NCBI GenBank assembly: GCA_019747705.1
Contig: JAIEQM010000063.1
Span: 1 to 64,000 of the forward strand
Source: Chitinophagaceae bacterium
GTDB lineage: Bacteria > Bacteroidota > Bacteroidia > Chitinophagales > Chitinophagaceae
Length of the DNA stretch: 64,000 nt
Direction of reading: 5' to 3'
Numbering within the stretch: the stretch's first letter is position 1; every line of letters begins with the position of its first letter. Of the stretch, positions 43,954-52,433 are shown one piece after another. The position numbers and the translations under genes are program-made. The notes under the pieces are model-generated. The model saw only the letters and a list, made by a program, of their open reading frames with translations, did not search any database and was not told where the DNA came from.

Positions 43954-45147
43954 TTATTCTTCGGTTAACAGTTCATTGTCTTCCAGCAAATTTACATTTA
44001 CATCTGTGCCTGCAATACCTTCCACGCTTCCTTTAATATGTGCTGCATTGAGCAGTACTTTTTCTAATTGTTTCTCCCGCTGTTTCCATAGCTTCTCCAT
44101 GGCATCCCGTTCTTTTTGAATAGAAAGTTTCATGCTCATAAACCCTTCACGTATGGCTTTCCATTGTTCGCCAAACTCATTGCTGGTGAGGTAATGATAC
44201 AGCATGTGCATTTTATCGCCTTTGTTTTCATTGCTTTTACTGGCAGCAGCCAGTTTTAAAATACCATCACGCAATACAGCGGCCAGTGCTTTTACTTCAG
44301 CAAAACTGCAAACCCACACGCCATCTTTTAGCGCAAACTGGTTCTGGTCTTTAGGCATGGCTTGTGTAACAATCACCGCCACATTGGCTCCCTGGCTACG
44401 CATATCGGCCTTTAATTTTTCAATCCATTCATTGGAAAAATCTTTGGTGCGTTTGCTCTCATAAATAATTTTTCCGCAATCCTGCCCGTATTGATTTCGC
44501 ACTGTTTGAATACAATCAGCGCCTTTCACACCTTTGCCTACTTCATCAATACTGTCAAACGGAAAACTGTTGCGCAGCAATTCTTCCAGCAACAGTTCCT
44601 GTGCTTCGCCCTGGCTTTGCATGCTGCCCTGTTCTGCCTTTCGTTTCATTTCATCAACCAGCTTTTTCTGGGCTTCCAGTTTTTCCTCCAGCTCTTTATT
44701 TTTTAGCTGGTATTCTGTTTCTTTCAATGAAACTTTTTCACTTTCTTCTTTTCGTATTACTTCAGCCAGCTTGCTTCGCTCTTCCAGCAGCATTTTTTGC
44801 AATTGCAAATCCAGTTCCTGTTCTTTGGAAAGCAGTTGCTGTTCCTTTTTCAAAAATTCCATCTCTCGCCGGCGGGCCAGTTTAAGTTTCTCTTCATTTT
44901 CACGGCTTGCCTGCTCGGCCATTTTTAATTTGTTTTCATAATCACCGGTAATGGATTTACGCACCTGTTCTTCCGTTTGCTGCAGGAGTTTGGTTTTTTC
45001 TTCAGCAAATTCTTTTTCTTTTTTCTTTTTCCATTCTTCTGCCCGGGCATTTGCCTCTAGCTTCACCTGCTCTTCAATAGATTTCCGGATGCTGTCTGCC
45101 GGTTCAAATTCATGCCCGCAATTGGGGCATTTTATTTCCGTTGCCAT
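43954..45147 (-). CDS. DUF2130 coiled-coil protein
   Basis: A 397-residue protein of the DUF2130 family. The start has a zinc-ribbon-like CPNCGHEF. Residues about 25-200 form a long Lys/Glu-rich coiled coil. The C-terminal half holds the conserved GADCIQTVRNQYGQDCGKII and YESKRTKDFSNEWIEKLKAD, which resembles a restriction-endonuclease-like fold with the EXK pattern in YESKRTK. The role is unknown, and DNA or RNA processing is a guess. It is followed by mtfA after 2 bp. Confidence 0.9.
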   Translation of the reverse strand: MATEIKCPNCGHEFEPADSIRKSIEEQVKLEANARAEEWKKKKEKEFAEEKTKLLQQTEEQVRKSITGDYENKLKMAEQASRENEEKLKLARRREMEFLKKEQQLLSKEQELDLQLQKMLLEERSKLAEVIRKEESEKVSLKETEYQLKNKELEEKLEAQKKLVDEMKRKAEQGSMQSQGEAQELLLEELLRNSFPFDSIDEVGKGVKGADCIQTVRNQYGQDCGKIIYESKRTKDFSNEWIEKLKADMRSQGANVAVIVTQAMPKDQNQFALKDGVWVCSFAEVKALAAVLRDGILKLAAASKSNENKGDKMHMLYHYLTSNEFGEQWKAIREGFMSMKLSIQKERDAMEKLWKQREKQLEKVLLNAAHIKGSVEGIAGTDVNVNLLEDNELLTEE

Positions 45148-45318
45148 GCTGCTCTTTTTTGCAAGTTTACGAAAGATGGTTTACAATCAGTTACCCGGCT
45201 GCATGATTCAACCTGTTCCGTAAACGAAACCAGCATCAGTTTTGATGCTGAGAATAATCAGGAGTCAATTGTTTTGCATCAGTATCTTTACCTTAGCGCA
45301 AATTCCGGGATTATTTTT

Positions 45319-46536
45319 ATGGCAGATACCTCTTTTGACAGTGAACTGATACAAACCCTTTTTAACCATTCCAGTATTGGTATTATTGTGGTGAATGCAA
45401 AAGCCGAAATAATTATGATGAACCCTTTTGCATTAAAGCAGTTTGGGTACGAAGCGGCGACTGAGTTAAAAGGTAAAAAAATTGAGGTGCTTATTCCGCA
45501 ACGCTATCACCAGAAACATAAAGGTCATCATCAAAAATATATGCAGGCGCCTAAAAGCCGCCCTATGGGTATAGGGCTGGATTTACACGGTGTAAAAAAA
45601 AACGGTGATGAATTTCCGCTGGAAATAAGTTTAGGTAATTATGAACTGGATGGTGAGCGGTATGTAATGGCATTTATTAATGATATTACATTACGGAAAG
45701 AGACCGACGCTGCTATTGTAAAACTCAACGCAGAGCTGGAGCAAAAAGTGGAGGACCGCACCAATTCATTACAGCAAACTGTAGAAAAACTGAACCGGCA
45801 AATAAATGAAAATATTGAGAAAGATAAAGAACTGCGGTCTGCACTGGAACGTGAAAAAGAATTGAGTGAATTGAAATCAAGATTTGTATCTGTGGCATCC
45901 CATGAATTTCGAACGCCCTTAAGCACCGTACTTTCCTCCACTTATCTTTTACAGAAATATGTTACCGGGGAAGACCAGCCCAAAAGGGAAAAGCATATAC
46001 AGCGGATTATTTCATCGGTAAACCTCCTTACGGATATTTTAAATGATTTTCTCAATGTAGGCCGCATTGAAGAGGGAAAAATTCAGGTGCGTATCGTTAC
46101 TGCCGATGTTGCAAAAGTAATTCATGAAACGATTAATGAATTGCAAACCATCCGTAAACCATCCCAGCAAATTATATATGATGCCGGTAACGCAGGCCAC
46201 TGGGAACTGGATACATCCATGTTCAAACATATCATTATAAATTTACTTTCCAATGCCATTAAGTTTTCACCTGATGGCTCTGAAATAAAACTGAGTACGG
46301 CTGTAAAAAATAATGAACTGGTATTGCGTGTAAAAGATAATGGTATTGGCATACCCCCTGAAGACCAGGAGCATTTATTTGAACGTTTCTTCCGTGCCAC
46401 CAATGCCATTAATATACAGGGTACCGGGCTGGGCTTGCATATTGTGGCTAAATATGCTGAACTCATGAACGGAACAATTGCCTGTAACAGCGAGCCGGGT
46501 AAAGGATCTGAATTTGTAATCACTTTTAAAAAATAA
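45319..46536 (+). CDS. soluble PAS sensor histidine kinase
   Basis: A 405-residue kinase with no membrane segment, so it senses inside the cell. PAS domain: residues about 8-125 (LFNHSSIGIIVVNAKAEIIM, FEVLIPQRYH-like EVLIPQRYHQKHKGHH). A short coiled coil follows (130-180). HisKA has the phospho-accepting His in SVASHEFRTPLSTVLS (near 194), and HATPase has NLLSNAIKFSPDGSEI, DNGIGIPPEDQEHLF and GTGLGLHIV. PAS in FixL-like proteins can bind haem, but no haem residue is certain. I chose ATG 45319 over the longer frame from 45112. It pairs with the regulator 3 bp downstream. Confidence 0.92.
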   Translation: MADTSFDSELIQTLFNHSSIGIIVVNAKAEIIMMNPFALKQFGYEAATELKGKKIEVLIPQRYHQKHKGHHQKYMQAPKSRPMGIGLDLHGVKKNGDEFPLEISLGNYELDGERYVMAFINDITLRKETDAAIVKLNAELEQKVEDRTNSLQQTVEKLNRQINENIEKDKELRSALEREKELSELKSRFVSVASHEFRTPLSTVLSSTYLLQKYVTGEDQPKREKHIQRIISSVNLLTDILNDFLNVGRIEEGKIQVRIVTADVAKVIHETINELQTIRKPSQQIIYDAGNAGHWELDTSMFKHIIINLLSNAIKFSPDGSEIKLSTAVKNNELVLRVKDNGIGIPPEDQEHLFERFFRATNAINIQGTGLGLHIVAKYAELMNGTIACNSEPGKGSEFVITFKK

Positions 46537-46539
46537 AAC

Positions 46540-47601
46540 ATGGTACTCAAAAAGATTTTACTTATAGAAGACAATGATGAAATAAGGGAAAATACCGCTG
46601 AGATACTGGAGCTTTCCAACTACCAGGTGGTAACAGCGCCCGATGGCAAACAGGGAATTGAAAAAGCATTGGGAGAAAACCCGGATTTGATTGTGTGTGA
46701 TATTATGATGCCCGTTCTGGATGGTTATGGTGTGCTGCACGCATTACATAAGAACGATACCACTAAAAACATTCCCTTTATTTTTCTTACAGCCAAAACG
46801 GAACGGCTGGATCTGCGAAAAGGAATGGAAATGGGCGCTGATGATTATATTACAAAGCCTTTCAGCGGTACAGAATTGCTGAGCGCTATTGAAGGACGCC
46901 TGAAAAAAATGGATTTGCTCAAAGAAGAGTTTGGTGGTGGTATTGAAGGCATGAATAAATTACTTTCGGCCGCCGGCTCCAGGGAATCATTGGATGAATT
47001 AACCAGCGACCGTGATATTAACCACTATAAAAAGAAACAAACCATTTACAATGAAGGTAACCGTGCCAGCCGTTTGTTTTATGTACAAAAAGGAAAAGTA
47101 AAAACATATAAAGCAAATGATGATGGCAAAGAACTGGTGGTGGATTTATACAGCCCGGGCGATTTTTTAGGGTACGTAGCTTTGCTGGAAGAAAGTACTT
47201 ATAAAGAAACAGCCGAAGCAATGGAAGATTGTGAACTGGCGCTTATACCCAAACAGGATTTTGATGAGTTGGTGAATAATAATGCTATTGTAGCAAAAAA
47301 ATTTATACAAATGCTGGCCAAAGATGTGGCCGAAAAGGAAGAACAATTGCTGCGCCTGGCTTACAATTCACTCCGTAAAAAAGTGGCAGATGCACTTATG
47401 AGTTTACAGCGTAAGTATAAAACCGGTACAGAGCTTTTTTCTATCAGCATCAGCCGTGAAAATCTGGCAAGTATAGCCGGCACAGCTACTGAATCGTTGA
47501 TACGAACCCTTGGCGATTTCCGAACAGAGAAACTGATTGATATTAAAGACGGAAATATTATAATTTTAAACGAGAAGAAGCTGGAGAATATGCTGAATTG
47601 A
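46540..47601 (+). CDS. hybrid regulator: REC receiver plus Crp/Fnr domains
   Basis: A 353-residue transcription regulator. The receiver domain (residues 1-120) has DNDE near the N-terminus, phospho-acceptor in VCDIMMPVLDG and KPFSG. It is followed by a cNMP-binding-like domain (about 165-280; NRASRLFYVQKGKVKTYKAN, YSPGDFLGYVALLEE) and a Crp HTH (about 290-350; ISRENLASIAGTATESLIRT). Crp/Fnr proteins rarely carry a receiver. It is 3 bp downstream of the PAS kinase, which should phosphorylate it. No Fnr cysteine set for an Fe-S cluster was seen. Control of respiration genes is plausible but unproven. Confidence 0.93.
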   Translation: MVLKKILLIEDNDEIRENTAEILELSNYQVVTAPDGKQGIEKALGENPDLIVCDIMMPVLDGYGVLHALHKNDTTKNIPFIFLTAKTERLDLRKGMEMGADDYITKPFSGTELLSAIEGRLKKMDLLKEEFGGGIEGMNKLLSAAGSRESLDELTSDRDINHYKKKQTIYNEGNRASRLFYVQKGKVKTYKANDDGKELVVDLYSPGDFLGYVALLEESTYKETAEAMEDCELALIPKQDFDELVNNNAIVAKKFIQMLAKDVAEKEEQLLRLAYNSLRKKVADALMSLQRKYKTGTELFSISISRENLASIAGTATESLIRTLGDFRTEKLIDIKDGNIIILNEKKLENMLN

Positions 47602-47656
47602 AAAATAATAAACCCTGTACTTTCAGGTTTTTTATCATACTCAACTTTCATTGCGA

Positions 47657-48727
47657 ATGAGGTTTTTTTTCACTCTTTTTTTTCCTGTTTTATTCTTTAT
47701 ATCCTGCTCCGGTAAAAAAGGAAATAATGCAGTACCAATTCAGAAAGCGCCGGAAATAAAGGGAGCGGATATATCTTTTTTACCCGGCATACGGCAAAGC
47801 GGTTTGATATTCTGTAATCAGAATAATCAGCCGGAAGAGATGCTGATAACTTTAAAAAATGCAGGAGTTAATGTAATCCGGCTGAGAGTTTGGAAAAACC
47901 CAACAGAGCCAACCTCTGATTTTGAAACAGTGAAAAGCCTTGTAAGGGAAATCAAAAGTCTTGGTTTAAAAACATTAATCACTGTTCACTTTTCTGATAC
48001 ATGGGCTGATCCTGGTCATCAGTCAAAGCCTTTGCAATGGCAAAGCTTAAATTTTATACAATTGAAAGACAGTGTGTACAGCTATACTAAAAAGATATGT
48101 TCTGAAATTAATCCGGAATACATCCGGCTTGGCAATGAAATTAATGATGGTTTGCTCTGGCCTGAAGGGAAACTTTCATCAAACCTGTCACAAATGAAAA
48201 ACTTATTGAAGGCCGGAATAAGCGCTGTAAGAGAAACCAATAAAAACACTAAGATCATTATTCACTGCGCAGGGTTTGGAGATGCTGATTTTTTTTATTC
48301 AAAAATTTCAGACCTGGATTATGATATCATGGGTATCAGCTATTATCCCATCTGGCATGGTAAAGACCTGTTAGTGCTGCAGCAATCATTGACTTCTCTT
48401 TCTGATACATATAATAAGTTCATTTTTATTGCAGAAACTTCTTATCCGTTTACACTGGAATGGAACGACTGGACGAACAATGTTATCGGATTAAATTCTC
48501 AACTGTTGCCAGAATACCCTGCCACTCCGCAGGGACAAAAAGATTATCTCTTGCGTATAAGTGATCTTGTTACTAAAGTGCCAAAGGGCATTGGGTTTTG
48601 TTACTGGGGAGCTGAATGGGTGAGCTATAAAGGAAGCCAGTCCGTCAATGGATCATCCTGGGAAAACCAGGCATTTTGGGATTTCAATAATAAAGTTCTG
48701 CCCGTAGTGGGCGCCTACGGAAAATAA
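47657..48727 (+). CDS. GH53 arabinogalactan endo-beta-1,4-galactanase lipoprotein
   Basis: A 356-residue lipoprotein with lipobox ISCS. The GH53 TIM barrel starts GADISFLPGIRQSG and shows VNVIRLRVWKNPTEP, TVHFSDTWADPGHQ, and the acid/base Glu in IRLGNEINDGLLWPEG. The nucleophile Glu lies in FIAETSYPF, with a final GFCYWGAEW. GH53 cuts beta-1,4-galactan in plant arabinogalactan and pectin side chains. It stands alone, with no SusC/SusD or other glycosidase next to it. ATG 47657 is preferred to a TTG two codons upstream. Confidence 0.93.
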   Translation: MRFFFTLFFPVLFFISCSGKKGNNAVPIQKAPEIKGADISFLPGIRQSGLIFCNQNNQPEEMLITLKNAGVNVIRLRVWKNPTEPTSDFETVKSLVREIKSLGLKTLITVHFSDTWADPGHQSKPLQWQSLNFIQLKDSVYSYTKKICSEINPEYIRLGNEINDGLLWPEGKLSSNLSQMKNLLKAGISAVRETNKNTKIIIHCAGFGDADFFYSKISDLDYDIMGISYYPIWHGKDLLVLQQSLTSLSDTYNKFIFIAETSYPFTLEWNDWTNNVIGLNSQLLPEYPATPQGQKDYLLRISDLVTKVPKGIGFCYWGAEWVSYKGSQSVNGSSWENQAFWDFNNKVLPVVGAYGK

Positions 48728-48761
48728 GTTTGTTGTAATAGCACAAAAGATTTTTTTTGTA

Positions 48762-49172
48762 TCAGGCCGCTTCATTCAAAAACTCATTAAAATCTGTTTT
48801 TAGTTTGTTGAACTGCCGTTCAACTGTATCCATATCACGGCTCAGTTTTTTAAATTTTTTCTGCAGTTCCTTAATAATGGAGTTTCCTTCATACAGTTTA
48901 TCTTCCAGTAACGTTTCCATTTCATGCACATCCTGGCGCAGCAAGTGCACGGTTTCATCTTCATTTAAAAATTTATTTTGAAAGTATTCAGCACGGTCCA
49001 GGAATTCTGCATCGGTGTCATGCTGCAGCGCCTGGCTCAGCCTGGTTTTTAAATAATTATTTTCCTGTTGTATAAATTGCAGGTAACGTTTCCAGCTGTC
49101 ACTTTCGTGTTTGTACTGGGAAATGATTTTATTTAATGTGGTCGTACTGATGCTCATGATGTTCATTTTCAC
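48762..49172 (-). CDS. coiled-coil protein, unknown
   Basis: A 136-residue protein with near-continuous heptads (QFIQQENNYLKTRLSQALQH; LRQDVHEMETLLEDKLYEG; LQKKFKKLSRDMDTVERQF). No domain was recognised, and no signal peptide or membrane helix. Start is uncertain: ATG 49172 or 49157. It lies 41 bp after the DUF1003 gene on the same strand and may be cotranscribed. Confidence 0.7.
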   Translation of the reverse strand: MKMNIMSISTTTLNKIISQYKHESDSWKRYLQFIQQENNYLKTRLSQALQHDTDAEFLDRAEYFQNKFLNEDETVHLLRQDVHEMETLLEDKLYEGNSIIKELQKKFKKLSRDMDTVERQFNKLKTDFNEFLNEAA

Positions 49173-49213
49173 ATTACTCTTTCTGTAAATTTAATTTCAT
49201 TTATATGGCAATC

Positions 49214-49831
49214 TTATGATTTTGCATCAACCTGAAAAATGATGTTCGTCAGCGGAGGGATTGCCGGGATTAAAAGTTTGTTTAGATTTTTAATTTGTTT
49301 TTTTAACAGTGTCCGTATCTCTTCCATTATATCCATCTGTGCCTGCTGCACTTCAAACAGGGTTTTCATTTGTTCTGCTATGAGCAGGTCCGTTTTATGA
49401 TGCAGGTTCCGCACTTCCACCTCTGCTTTTAAATTAATAAGATAATCATTCACGGCCCGTTGCCTGTCTTTCTCTTCCTTGCGGTTCTGGCTCATCATAA
49501 TTACAGGAGCTTGCAATGCGGCAATGGTGGAAAGAATAAGATTCAGTAAAATAAACGGGAAGGGATCAAATGATTGATTTAACAAATACAGGTTCGTAAA
49601 TATCCAAAGCAGCATGAAAAACAGGAAAGCAATAATGAATTTCCGGCTACCGCCAAAAGCTGCAACTTTATCGGCCACACGGCTGCTCATGGGCGGGTGA
49701 GCATCTTCAAACTCCAGTAATTTTTTTGACAATAATTTTTCTTCTTCAATAGCCTGTTCTACAATGGCATTTAGTTTTTGCAGTTGTTCATTTTCTGTGC
49801 CAGGAAATTCTTTTAATTCTTTCTTTTGCAT
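49214..49831 (-). CDS. DUF1003 family membrane protein
   Basis: A 205-residue protein with the DUF1003 core. It has RVADKVAAFGGSRKFIIAFL, then WIFTNLYLLNQSFDPFPFIL, IAALQAPVIMMSQNRKEEKD, and a C-terminal helical part that continues AQMDIMEEIRTLLKK. Two membrane helices lie near 66-110. The function of the family is unknown. It sits just downstream of the cbb3 operon on the same strand. Confidence 0.9.
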   Translation of the reverse strand: MQKKELKEFPGTENEQLQKLNAIVEQAIEEEKLLSKKLLEFEDAHPPMSSRVADKVAAFGGSRKFIIAFLFFMLLWIFTNLYLLNQSFDPFPFILLNLILSTIAALQAPVIMMSQNRKEEKDRQRAVNDYLINLKAEVEVRNLHHKTDLLIAEQMKTLFEVQQAQMDIMEEIRTLLKKQIKNLNKLLIPAIPPLTNIIFQVDAKS

Positions 49832-49858
49832 AATGGTGAATTGAAGTAAAAGAATTTG

Positions 49859-50560
49859 TTAATGGCATTGAATGGGTGATGAAGTAGAAAAATGAAGCAG
49901 CGGGCTGAGCCAGGGGATGCCCAAATTCATTCCACGCAGAATGAGCAATGATGCCACCAGCGTTATTACAAAAGGTGTGAGCTTTCTCAGTTTCATTCTC
50001 CATTGTAATGAGAAGCTGCTGCCAAACTGCATTAACAATAACATTAACGGAATTGTTGCCAGTCCAAAACCTGTCATGAACAGTGCTGATGCTGCAATGC
50101 TGCCGCTTACCAATGCGCCTGTAATAGCTGCATATACCATACCGCAGGGTAACAAACCATTGGCCATACCAATTACAAGTGCGCCCCTGTTATTTTTTAA
50201 TGATGCAGCAATAAATGATTGTATCTGCCACGTAAATTGCTGAAACCATTGTGGCTGCCACGTTTTTTTGTAACCAAAATAAAGAATGGTAAACATGAGC
50301 AGAACACTGCCTGCCAGTATTGAAAACAACTGCTGAAAACCCATGATGTTAAACCCTTTGCCAATAATACCGAACAGCAGACCGAGAAGCGAATAAGTAA
50401 TAACTCTTCCGCAATTATAAAGCATGGAACCGACGACTCTTTGTTGTTTGGTGGCATGAACTGAAGGCAAAGCCAGCGCCAGCGGCCCGCACATCCCCAC
50501 ACAATGAATGCTGCCAAACAAACCGAGTGTAAAACCCGCTATGATTACCGTGCTGAGCAT
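49859..50560 (-). CDS. sulfite exporter TauE/SafE family protein of the cbb3 operon
   Basis: A 233-residue membrane protein with about six helices. The N-terminal LFGSIHCVGMCGPLALALPS has the GxHCxGMCG motif of the TauE/SafE-like proteins that accompany cbb3 oxidase genes. Cysteines in that motif suggest metal or thiol handling. It is the last gene of the cco operon and shares one base with the FixH gene stop. A role in copper supply to the oxidase is an inference. Confidence 0.9.
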   Translation of the reverse strand: MLSTVIIAGFTLGLFGSIHCVGMCGPLALALPSVHATKQQRVVGSMLYNCGRVITYSLLGLLFGIIGKGFNIMGFQQLFSILAGSVLLMFTILYFGYKKTWQPQWFQQFTWQIQSFIAASLKNNRGALVIGMANGLLPCGMVYAAITGALVSGSIAASALFMTGFGLATIPLMLLLMQFGSSFSLQWRMKLRKLTPFVITLVASLLILRGMNLGIPWLSPLLHFSTSSPIQCH

Positions 50561-51006
50561 TATTTAATCGTAATGGTTTGTTCGTTATAATAATTTTTTT
50601 CATCTGCCTGCCAGTTGAGTTTTACTGTATAGGTAGCGGCAGACGACAGCCGGCTTCGTTGAATCAACTGCAATGCATCATCAGTAGTTGAAACGGCAAT
50701 ATGCCGGTCTTTTGTATCGTCATAAGAGCAGTAAAACCATATTTGCCCGCTCAGTTTTTTACCTTTCATTTCATTGGGAAACTGAATGGTAATCGTTTTT
50801 TCATTTTGCAGGAGCTGTACTTCTGAACTCAGGGCCACTGCATTTTTTGTTCCGTCAATCACCTGCTGGTATTTCAGTTCATCTTTATAATACTCTTTAT
50901 TTACAAGTTGAAAATCAGTTTGAAAACATTTGTACACGAGTGTAAATATGAGTGCGCCAAACAGGATGAATACAATGGTTAATTTATGTCCCCAATTAAG
51001 TGTCAT
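50560..51006 (-). CDS. ccoH: FixH/CcoH family cbb3 assembly protein
   Basis: A 148-residue protein with one N-terminal membrane helix (LTIVFILFGALIFTLVYKCF) and an extracytoplasmic domain with DFQLVNKEYYKDELKYQQVI, the FixH signature. CcoH helps assemble the cbb3 oxidase. It lies 11 bp after ccoG and overlaps tauE/safE by one base. Confidence 0.9.
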   Translation of the reverse strand: MTLNWGHKLTIVFILFGALIFTLVYKCFQTDFQLVNKEYYKDELKYQQVIDGTKNAVALSSEVQLLQNEKTITIQFPNEMKGKKLSGQIWFYCSYDDTKDRHIAVSTTDDALQLIQRSRLSSAATYTVKLNWQADEKNYYNEQTITIK

Positions 51007-51017
51007 GGTAATTTGTT

Positions 51018-52430
51018 TTATTGTGAATCAGTAACAGGCCCCAGGAAGTTGGTATTGATTTCACTGATCTTCCGGTTGCCTTCATATAAACCAAGTTTAA
51101 TTTTTGTTTTGATGTTATGGATATCTTTATTGGGCAGCACTACAAAAAAAGCACCGGCGCCCTGTCCTTCTTTTTCCACATGCACCACATCGCCCACCAT
51201 TTTTACCTTGCCATTGCTGCCTTCAAACTTTACTGTAAGCGGAATAGGCTTCATCGTTTTGTTCACCACTTTAATATTGTAGAGGTTGGACACACTGTCT
51301 TTGCCCACTTCCTGGAACAGCATGCCCGGTGTGCGTATTACCGTTGCCTTTACATCTTTCAACGAAAAAATCATAAAACTTAATAAACCCAGTAATGCAA
51401 TAAGCAGCAGGGTGTACATCTTCATTCTTGTGGTGTAAGGCAGCCTTTCGCCATTGGCAATATTATTTTCACTTGCAAAACGGATTAATCCTTTTTGAAA
51501 ACCCACTGATTCCATCATATGATCGCACGCATCAATACAGGCAGTACAGTTAACGCATTCTAATTGTGTTCCGTTACGGATATCAATACCCGTTGGGCAA
51601 ACTTTTACGCATTGAAAACAATCAATACAATCACCTGCATTTCGTGTTTCATTTTTATGATACTTCGCTCTTGTTTCACCACGTTTATAATCGTAGGCTA
51701 CTACCATGGAGTTCCTGTCCAGCAGCACACCCTGCAATCTTCCATAAGGGCATACCACTGTGCAGGCCTGCTCCCGAAAGAACGCATACACCGCATAAAA
51801 CACATAGGTAAACACCAGCACACCTGCAAGTGTTCCAATGTTTTCTGCCGGGTGTTTTATCATCTGCCATAATTCTTCTGTACCGAGTACATATGCCAGG
51901 AAAAAATTGGCAATGACGAATGAAAGCACATAAAAAACAAAATGCTTCAATCCTTTGCGGATGATTTTATTTGTATTCCATTCGCTTTTTGCCAGTAATT
52001 TTTGCTGTGGAGCATCCCCTTCAATCCAGTATTCCACTTTACGAAACAGCATTTCCATAAAATTGGTTTGAGGGCACACCCACCCGCAAAACAAACGGCC
52101 AAAGGCAGCCGTAAACAAAACGATGAATACCACAAAGGCCACCATCGTCATTCCGAAAATAAAAAAGTCCTGCGGCCAGAACACTTTTCCGAAGATGATG
52201 AATTTCGCTTTTGGAATATTAAACAGAAAAAGCGGCCGGTCATTTACATAAATCAATGGCAGTGTAACAAACAATGCAAAAAAGAAAAGGCTCACAATGG
52301 TTCTTGCATTGTAAAATTTTCCTTTTGGTTTCTGGGCAAAAATCCATTTGCGTTTTCCATGTGCATCAACCGTTTCAATCCTGTCACGGAATGATTCGTT
52401 TGAGCTGATATTTTTTATTTCTTTTTCCAA
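51018..52430 (-). CDS. ccoG: cytochrome c oxidase accessory protein CcoG
   Basis: A 470-residue Fe-S membrane protein. Several helices are in the first half (FFALFVTLPLIYVNDRPLFL; CGWVCPQTNFMEMLF). Cysteine motifs follow: VVCPYGRLQGVLLDRNS, CIDCFQCVKVCPTGIDI and CVNCTACIDACD, each for a 4Fe-4S cluster. A C-terminal IgG-like domain ends the protein. CcoG reduces Cu2+ to Cu+ for the cbb3 oxidase. It is 3 bp downstream of ccoP and 11 bp upstream of ccoH. Confidence 0.95.
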   Translation of the reverse strand: MEKEIKNISSNESFRDRIETVDAHGKRKWIFAQKPKGKFYNARTIVSLFFFALFVTLPLIYVNDRPLFLFNIPKAKFIIFGKVFWPQDFFIFGMTMVAFVVFIVLFTAAFGRLFCGWVCPQTNFMEMLFRKVEYWIEGDAPQQKLLAKSEWNTNKIIRKGLKHFVFYVLSFVIANFFLAYVLGTEELWQMIKHPAENIGTLAGVLVFTYVFYAVYAFFREQACTVVCPYGRLQGVLLDRNSMVVAYDYKRGETRAKYHKNETRNAGDCIDCFQCVKVCPTGIDIRNGTQLECVNCTACIDACDHMMESVGFQKGLIRFASENNIANGERLPYTTRMKMYTLLLIALLGLLSFMIFSLKDVKATVIRTPGMLFQEVGKDSVSNLYNIKVVNKTMKPIPLTVKFEGSNGKVKMVGDVVHVEKEGQGAGAFFVVLPNKDIHNIKTKIKLGLYEGNRKISEINTNFLGPVTDSQ

Positions 52431-52433
52431 TTT

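Noticed and set aside
43954..45147. DUF2130 protein as an SMC-like condensin
   Set aside because: It has a coiled coil but no Walker A or ABC signature; the C-terminal half fits DUF2130.
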